Assembly: GCA_018623995.1 (NCBI GenBank)
Contig: JAAZUV010000068.1
Location: 1-7,265 of the forward strand
Source of the DNA: Methanobacteriota archaeon
Lineage (GTDB): Archaea > Thermoplasmatota > Poseidoniia > Poseidoniales > Poseidoniaceae
DNA: 7,265 nt
Reading direction: 5' to 3'
The notes under the pieces are model-generated. The model saw nothing but the letters and a program-made list of their open reading frames with translations. It was not told the origin of the DNA and searched no databases. Below, in pieces: positions 1 to 5,100 of this stretch. The position numbers were made by a program, and so were the translations under genes. How positions within the stretch are numbered: position 1 is the stretch's first letter; the number at the start of each line of letters is the position of its first letter.

Positions 1-953
1 CGAAGTTGTTCGCAAAAAAGGCCATGGATGCAGCAGGCGTTCCAACAGCCGACTACGATGTACTCAGTGCTACTTCCGACATCGATGCCTGTCTTGAGGC
101 ACGTTCAAAGGAACCATGGGTCATTAAGCGAGATGTACTCGCTGGTGGAAAAGGCGTTGTCGTCACTGACGATCGTGCCGAGGCCGTTGCATTTATTCAG
201 CAATCCATCGAGACAGATGAGCACGTCCTTATTGAACGGTTCTTGCCTGGTGAAGAAGCCAGTATGTTGGTCGTTATGGACAAATCAGGCTACGTTTGCC
301 TCCCGCCAAGTCAAGATCACAAGCGAGTATTTGATGAGGATAAAGGGCCAAACACCGGTGGCATGGGTGCGTATTGTCCTGCTCCAGTGGTAACTGAAGC
401 CATCCATCGAAAGACCATCGAACGAATTGTGGAACCCATGTTTACTCACCTATCATCGATGGACATCCCTTACAGAGGTGTTCTCTATGTCGGCCTCATG
501 ATCGATGAGCACGGTGATCCTTACGTCGTTGAGTTCAACGTCCGTTTTGGAGACCCTGAATGCCAAGTAACACTTCCGCTCATTGATGGAGATGTTGGCG
601 AACTCTTGTTCGCTGCATCAAACGACCAACTGTCCAGCCACGAGGTGGCATTCCACTCCCAGCATGCACTCACTGTCGTCCTCGCTTCTGAGGGTTATCC
701 TCAATCTGCCATCAAAGGGAGAGTCATCCAGGGAGCTGGACACGGAAGCGATACGTCAGAAACTTGGGTCAGCCATGCAGGAACTGCTCGGGATGAAGAA
801 AACAATCTCATCTCATCCGGTGGACGTGTTCTATCGGTCACATCCGTCGCAGAAACCCTGCAAAAGGCGCATGATTTGTCTTACCAACGTCTGCAGGACA
901 TTCGACTTGAAGGTTCACATTACAGAACCGACATCGGACACCGTGCTCTGTAA
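1..953 (+). CDS. purD: Phosphoribosylamine-glycine ligase (GARS), 5'-truncated
   Basis: PurD joins glycine to 5-phosphoribosylamine with ATP to give GAR, an early step of cytosolic purine synthesis. The frame is open from the left edge (first full codon at 3) to TAA at 951-953. About 316 residues are present; the family is usually about 420-430, so roughly the first 100 residues (the N-terminal pre-ATP-grasp domain) lie outside the window. The TTG at 6-8 is an internal codon, not the start. ATP-grasp features are clear: the glycine-rich loop VIKRDVLAGGKGVVV (120-164), GEEAS (about 249-263), SQDHKR followed by PNTGGMGAY (309-374), and the metal/ATP-binding VVEFNVRFGDPE (525-560). The C-terminal subdomain carries the usual ALTVVLASEGYP, HAGT and GGRVLSVT stretches. 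The loop reads KRDVLAGGKG where many PurDs have KADGLAAGKG, a mild variation. The identification is firm. Confidence 0.96.
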   Translation, partial: KLFAKKAMDAAGVPTADYDVLSATSDIDACLEARSKEPWVIKRDVLAGGKGVVVTDDRAEAVAFIQQSIETDEHVLIERFLPGEEASMLVVMDKSGYVCLPPSQDHKRVFDEDKGPNTGGMGAYCPAPVVTEAIHRKTIERIVEPMFTHLSSMDIPYRGVLYVGLMIDEHGDPYVVEFNVRFGDPECQVTLPLIDGDVGELLFAASNDQLSSHEVAFHSQHALTVVLASEGYPQSAIKGRVIQGAGHGSDTSETWVSHAGTARDEENNLISSGGRVLSVTSVAETLQKAHDLSYQRLQDIRLEGSHYRTDIGHRAL

Positions 954-979
954 ATCCACAAATTCGATGACGTCCACCG

Positions 980-984
980 TTTTT
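980..984 (+). terminator. T-tract, possible purD terminator
   Basis: Five consecutive T lie 27 bases after the purD stop. Archaeal RNA polymerase can terminate at U-rich tracts without a hairpin, so this could end purD transcripts. The tract is short and I see no strong stem before it, so the call is tentative. Confidence 0.2.
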
Positions 985-1066
985 CCCTATTCCCTCATCG
1001 TCATTGTTAAAAGAGGGTCAAAAGTGGCCAAAACGCTCCAGCCTTGCTGCTGTCGAGCAATCCTCT

Positions 1067-1071
1067 GAGGG
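1067..1071 (+). promoter_or_regulatory. Shine-Dalgarno-like GAGGG before aglB
   Basis: GAGGG ends six bases before the ATG at 1078 and matches the GGAGGTGA-type archaeal ribosome binding consensus at four to five positions. An in-frame TGA at 1066-1068 overlaps the site and excludes any start further upstream in this frame. Together these fix the start at 1078. Confidence 0.6.
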
Positions 1072-1077
1072 AAAAAA

Positions 1078-2172
1078 ATGGAAAAGGTATCAAAGACCTC
1101 GCAACGCCCTGTTTTGAGTTGGCTTATTGCCCCTCTAGCAGTGCTGATTGCAATACTAGCAAACTACGTCGACGGACTCATGTCCATCGATGTTGAACTG
1201 AACAACGATGCGATGATGCCAGTCATCATCACCGGAGTCGCCGGTCTCCTGGCCGTTACTCCTCGCATCCTCCGTCAACTAGGATCCCTTCCAGAGTCGA
1301 TTTCTCAAACACAAATCTCCCTCGCTATGTTTGTTCTCGCTCTTGTTGGTTCAGGAGTTGCAGAGTCACAAACCGACGGATTTGTTGGTTTCACGTTCTT
1401 TGCAGTGCTCTTTGGCGGATATCTGCTGGATACTCGTGAACGATACGAATGGATGACCATGCTTGTCTTCGCTGGTGTCGGTGTGCACTCCGCATTCGAT
1501 ATCGCAGCAGCGGCTGCTGTGGATGGATATCTTCCAAACACATACGAGTTCACTGGCGGACAATCGTACGATGTTTCGACGTTCCAGGAAACCGCACTCG
1601 GGTTCGTCTTCTTCACATGGTTCACTGTGTTCCCAATCATCGGTCTACTCGTCGGTGTGGCTGGTCGTGGTGTTCTCAATCCAGCAGGCGACAAGGGATG
1701 GTTTTCTTACAACACGGTCGAATCAGGTTGGAATCGTCAAGCACTACCATTGCAAATCGCCCTCTTTGTTTGGGCTGCAGCTCACTTGGCCACCATCTGG
1801 CATTTCGATCAAGGAAGCGTCGCAGACCGGCTGCGACTTGGTGGCCTAGGTGGCGTCGAAGCAAACGGCTTCGTTGGCTACTATTCTGCCCTTCTTACGG
1901 GAATTGTCGCCATCATTGTTTCTGGAATGGTCGCAGAGCGTTGGTTCACTCGAGCCATGACGCTGACCTCCCTATGGATTCTCTTCCAAATCGGTTCTTG
2001 GCTGGAAGCAGGATTCTGGACCAATGAAACCTTCGAAGAATCTTGGGCTCCATTGATTTGGCTCGCCATCACGTTCTTCGTTGGTGTCGCTATCTCACTG
2101 ATCGGAAACCACGAGAAATACGGTGGCTGGTCCAACCGTGAAGAGCACCGCCCAAGCGGTGCACGTCAATTC
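1078..2172 (+). other. N-terminal polytopic membrane extension of the OST
   Basis: Residues 1 to about 365 precede the STT3 core. Hydrophobic stretches lie at about residues 14-30, 47-61, 82-98, 102-117, 126-149, 174-199, 222-241, 264-286, 292-310 and 323-343, which is about ten candidate membrane spans. An even number would keep the N-terminus of the STT3 core in the cytosol, as its active-site topology requires. I recognise no known domain here. The hydrophilic stretch at about 344-368 (NHEKYGGWSNREEHRPSG) looks like a cytosolic linker to the first core helix at 369-389. Confidence 0.75.
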
Positions 2173-5100
2173 TGGAACGCCCATTGGGCCAGTCTATTGA
2201 CCGTTGTCGCCTTCCTTGTGGGTCTTGTCATTCGTATACAGTGGTACGCTGTCCCATCGATGCATGCTCTTGGAACCGACGGATTCGACATGACTGGTGG
2301 TTCTGACCCTTGGTACATGAAGCGCGTTGTCGATTACATTCTCGCTCAGAACGCTCATCTTGTCGTTGATGCGGATCGATTCTACCCAATCGGTGGAATT
2401 AATCCACGTCCTCCATTGTTCTCATGGAGTCTAGCCATCGGGGCCATGATTTTGCAACCATTCCTCGGCGAGGATGCAGTTTGGTGGAGCATGCTTGCCC
2501 TCCCTGCTATCTATGGGGCATTGACCATTCTACCAGTGGCTGCCATTGCACGAGACCACTTCGGTAAGGCAGCGGGTGTCATCGCTGCTTGGCTGATCGC
2601 TTTCATGCCTGCTCACGTTACACACTCGACATGGGGATTAGCAGACCACGATTCGTTCGTTATGTTGTTCATCGCCATTGGGTTCATGTTCTACCTACGT
2701 GCGGTCAAGTACGCTGGTTCAGAACGTCTTGTTCGAACCACATCGATTCGTCCGCTCGACATGCTTCGAGCGATGGGTGCAGTTGCACAAGAGCGACAGT
2801 ATGCTATGGCCAATGCCGTTCTTGCAGGTGTCGCATTCGGTGCTGCAAGCCTTGGTTGGAAGGGATTCGTCGTTGGTCCTGCAATTCTGTTCCTCGCATA
2901 CGCTGCACAGGTTGCTCTCAACATGTTCCGACGACGTGACTCGACAATCTTGAGCACGTTGTTCTTGACCATGCTTCTGACCAATCTCTTGATTGCCCTA
3001 CCGTTCTATGCACACCCTCAGATGAACCTCATGTTGGATGGAAGCGGCCTTCAGCCGTTCCTGTTCATCCTCTTGTTCACCGTTGTTATGATGTACATTA
3101 CAACCGGATTCCGTGACAAGCCATGGCTCCTCGTTCTAGGTACGCTTGCAGTTGGTGCAGTTGCTTTCCTAGGGGCTCTATGGGTTCTCAAGTACTTCAA
3201 CCTCAGCAACGCTTGGGATGTCTTGTTCACTGGTGGTGGATACTTCACGAAGACCAAGATTTTCGGAACGGTTGCTGAAGCAAACGCTCCTGACCGTGGA
3301 TACATGTTCGCGAGTTTCGGACCGATCGTGTTTGTCTTTGCACTCGTAGTGGGACTTACCTCGCTATGGCGAACGTTCAGCAAGCGAAGCCAAATTTCGT
3401 TGGTCTTTGCCGTTTGGATCTTCGCAGCTTCCTACATGTCCTGGACCGCTGCTCGTTTCCTCTTCAACGCAACACCAGTCGTTGCCATCATGGGAGCCGC
3501 AGGAATTGTTGGTTTCTGGAAGTGGGCAGACTGGGACGGACTCGTACGAAACTGGCGAAGAGCGGGTATCCGAACACCATCGGAGCGAATTGCTGGTGCG
3601 CGACGGGCTGTCTGGCGAACACCATCGTTCTCCGCAGTTGTTCTCGTTCTCATCATGCTCTCTGGACAGCAACTCACATATGGTCTGGATTCAGCCATTC
3701 CAAGCAATTCTCCAGCAGAAGGCGACTTGGACGAATCGTTCTATTACTCCGTTCCTGACATCATGCGTTGGGATGGCCTTGGCGTTTCTGTTCTCGACAG
3801 TCGAGACTACGAAGCCTTTGGCGGCCGTGCCTACATGGGATCGTTTGGAAGTGGTTTCAACGGCCAGTATTGGAACGATGCTCATGAATGGCTCGCCGAT
3901 CAAGACAAGTACCACGAAGGTGTTTCAACGGACGATGATTGTGATGAACACGATGGTATTTGGATAAGCGAATCGAATCTTTGTGAAATGAAATTCGGTG
4001 ACAAGCCTGCGTTCGTTTCATGGTGGGACTACGGTTTCCAAGCATTGAACACGGGTGAACACCCATCCGTTTCGGACAACTTCCAGACTGGTATCCCTGC
4101 TTCTGGTAACATGCTTCTTGCCCGCAGTCAAACCGACTTGGTTGCTATGTTTATCCAACACCTTGCTGTTGCGGACATCACCTACAACGTCGGTAAGACT
4201 GGTGAAAAAGCCTTCACTCCAGCGTTCGAATCTGCACTCAAGAACGGACTTGAGAATTCCGAACAATTCGAAGAACTTGAACTGGTTATGCTCCAAGATG
4301 GCATGGATCTCGACGACATGATTGAGGTTCTTATCGACCACAGCTTCGAGGCGTTCAAGAACAAGGGTGACACGTACATGACACGAGGATACCCTCTCGA
4401 TGCAAACGGCATTCCTGACAAGAGCCTCGGTATGCACTACCGTGTTTGGGCCGATGGTGAGTTGATTCCTTGTGAGAATCCAAGCTCAGAATTCTGTTTC
4501 AATGGCGACTATGTCTCCGAAGATTCAGCTAACAGCACCTTCCGAAACAACGCTGACGTCAGTTCGACTGAAGTTTCTGATGTTACGCACTACACATTCG
4601 GTGATTACTGGTACACGGCTGACTTGGTGGAAGAGTACGACTCCGTTTCGACAAGCATCCACCGTCAGAACGCTCACATCGCTCTGGTTGTTCAACTTCT
4701 GACCAATGGTCTTGATGATGACCAAGTGGTAGACCTCTACCATGACATCATCGAACTTGAAGACAACTATGAGGTTCAAGATTACAACGGCGCTCCTGGG
4801 GAAACCATTGAGCGTGACCACGAAATCCGATACTTTGCTATCGATGACAAGCTCTACCCACGTGCCGGCCGATACAACTCAGAAGCGGGTTACAACGGTG
4901 GACGGCCGCTCGGTATTTTTGGTGCTCCAACCATTCTGTCTGGTCAAGATTACAACACCTTCACCGACGAAGTGTATGAAACCAAGCGTGGCGACCAACC
5001 TGTTCGTGAAATGGATCGAGAAGCAGTGGACGAAGCCATGCTCAAAGACATCTTGGATCAGCAATCCGGTGCAGATATTGAGCCATTGACTGTTCAAGAT

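Larger units (their letters stand above)
954..1077 (+). promoter_or_regulatory. purD-aglB intergenic region with candidate promoter
   Basis: This 124-base gap separates the purD stop from the oligosaccharyltransferase start. It contains no convincing gene. A TTAAAA stretch at 1007-1012 is the best TATA-like element. It would place transcription initiation near 1035-1040 and leave a leader of about 40 bases that includes the Shine-Dalgarno-like site. No clear BRE precedes it, so the promoter call is weak, and co-transcription with purD remains possible. Confidence 0.25.

Noticed and set aside
6..8. TTG as a start codon for purD
   Set aside because: PurD homology is already under way here and the N-terminal third of the protein is missing, so the true start lies outside the window.
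992..1017. CCCTC...GAGGG hairpin as a purD intrinsic terminator
   Set aside because: The stem has only five pairs, the loop is 16 bases and no T tract follows, so it is not convincing as a terminator.
1305..1694. 129-codon - strand frame
   Set aside because: It is antisense to the same membrane region, with a low-complexity Thr/Pro/Ser-rich translation and no domain.
1449..2027. 192-codon + strand frame rich in Arg, Ser, Cys and Trp
   Set aside because: It overlaps the N-terminal membrane region of the OST in another frame and has the skewed composition of a shadow frame.
2100..2172. Possible gene boundary between the N-terminal membrane region and the STT3 core
   Set aside because: There is no stop or frame change here, and I found no SD-plus-ATG pair at this point, so it is read as one fused gene.
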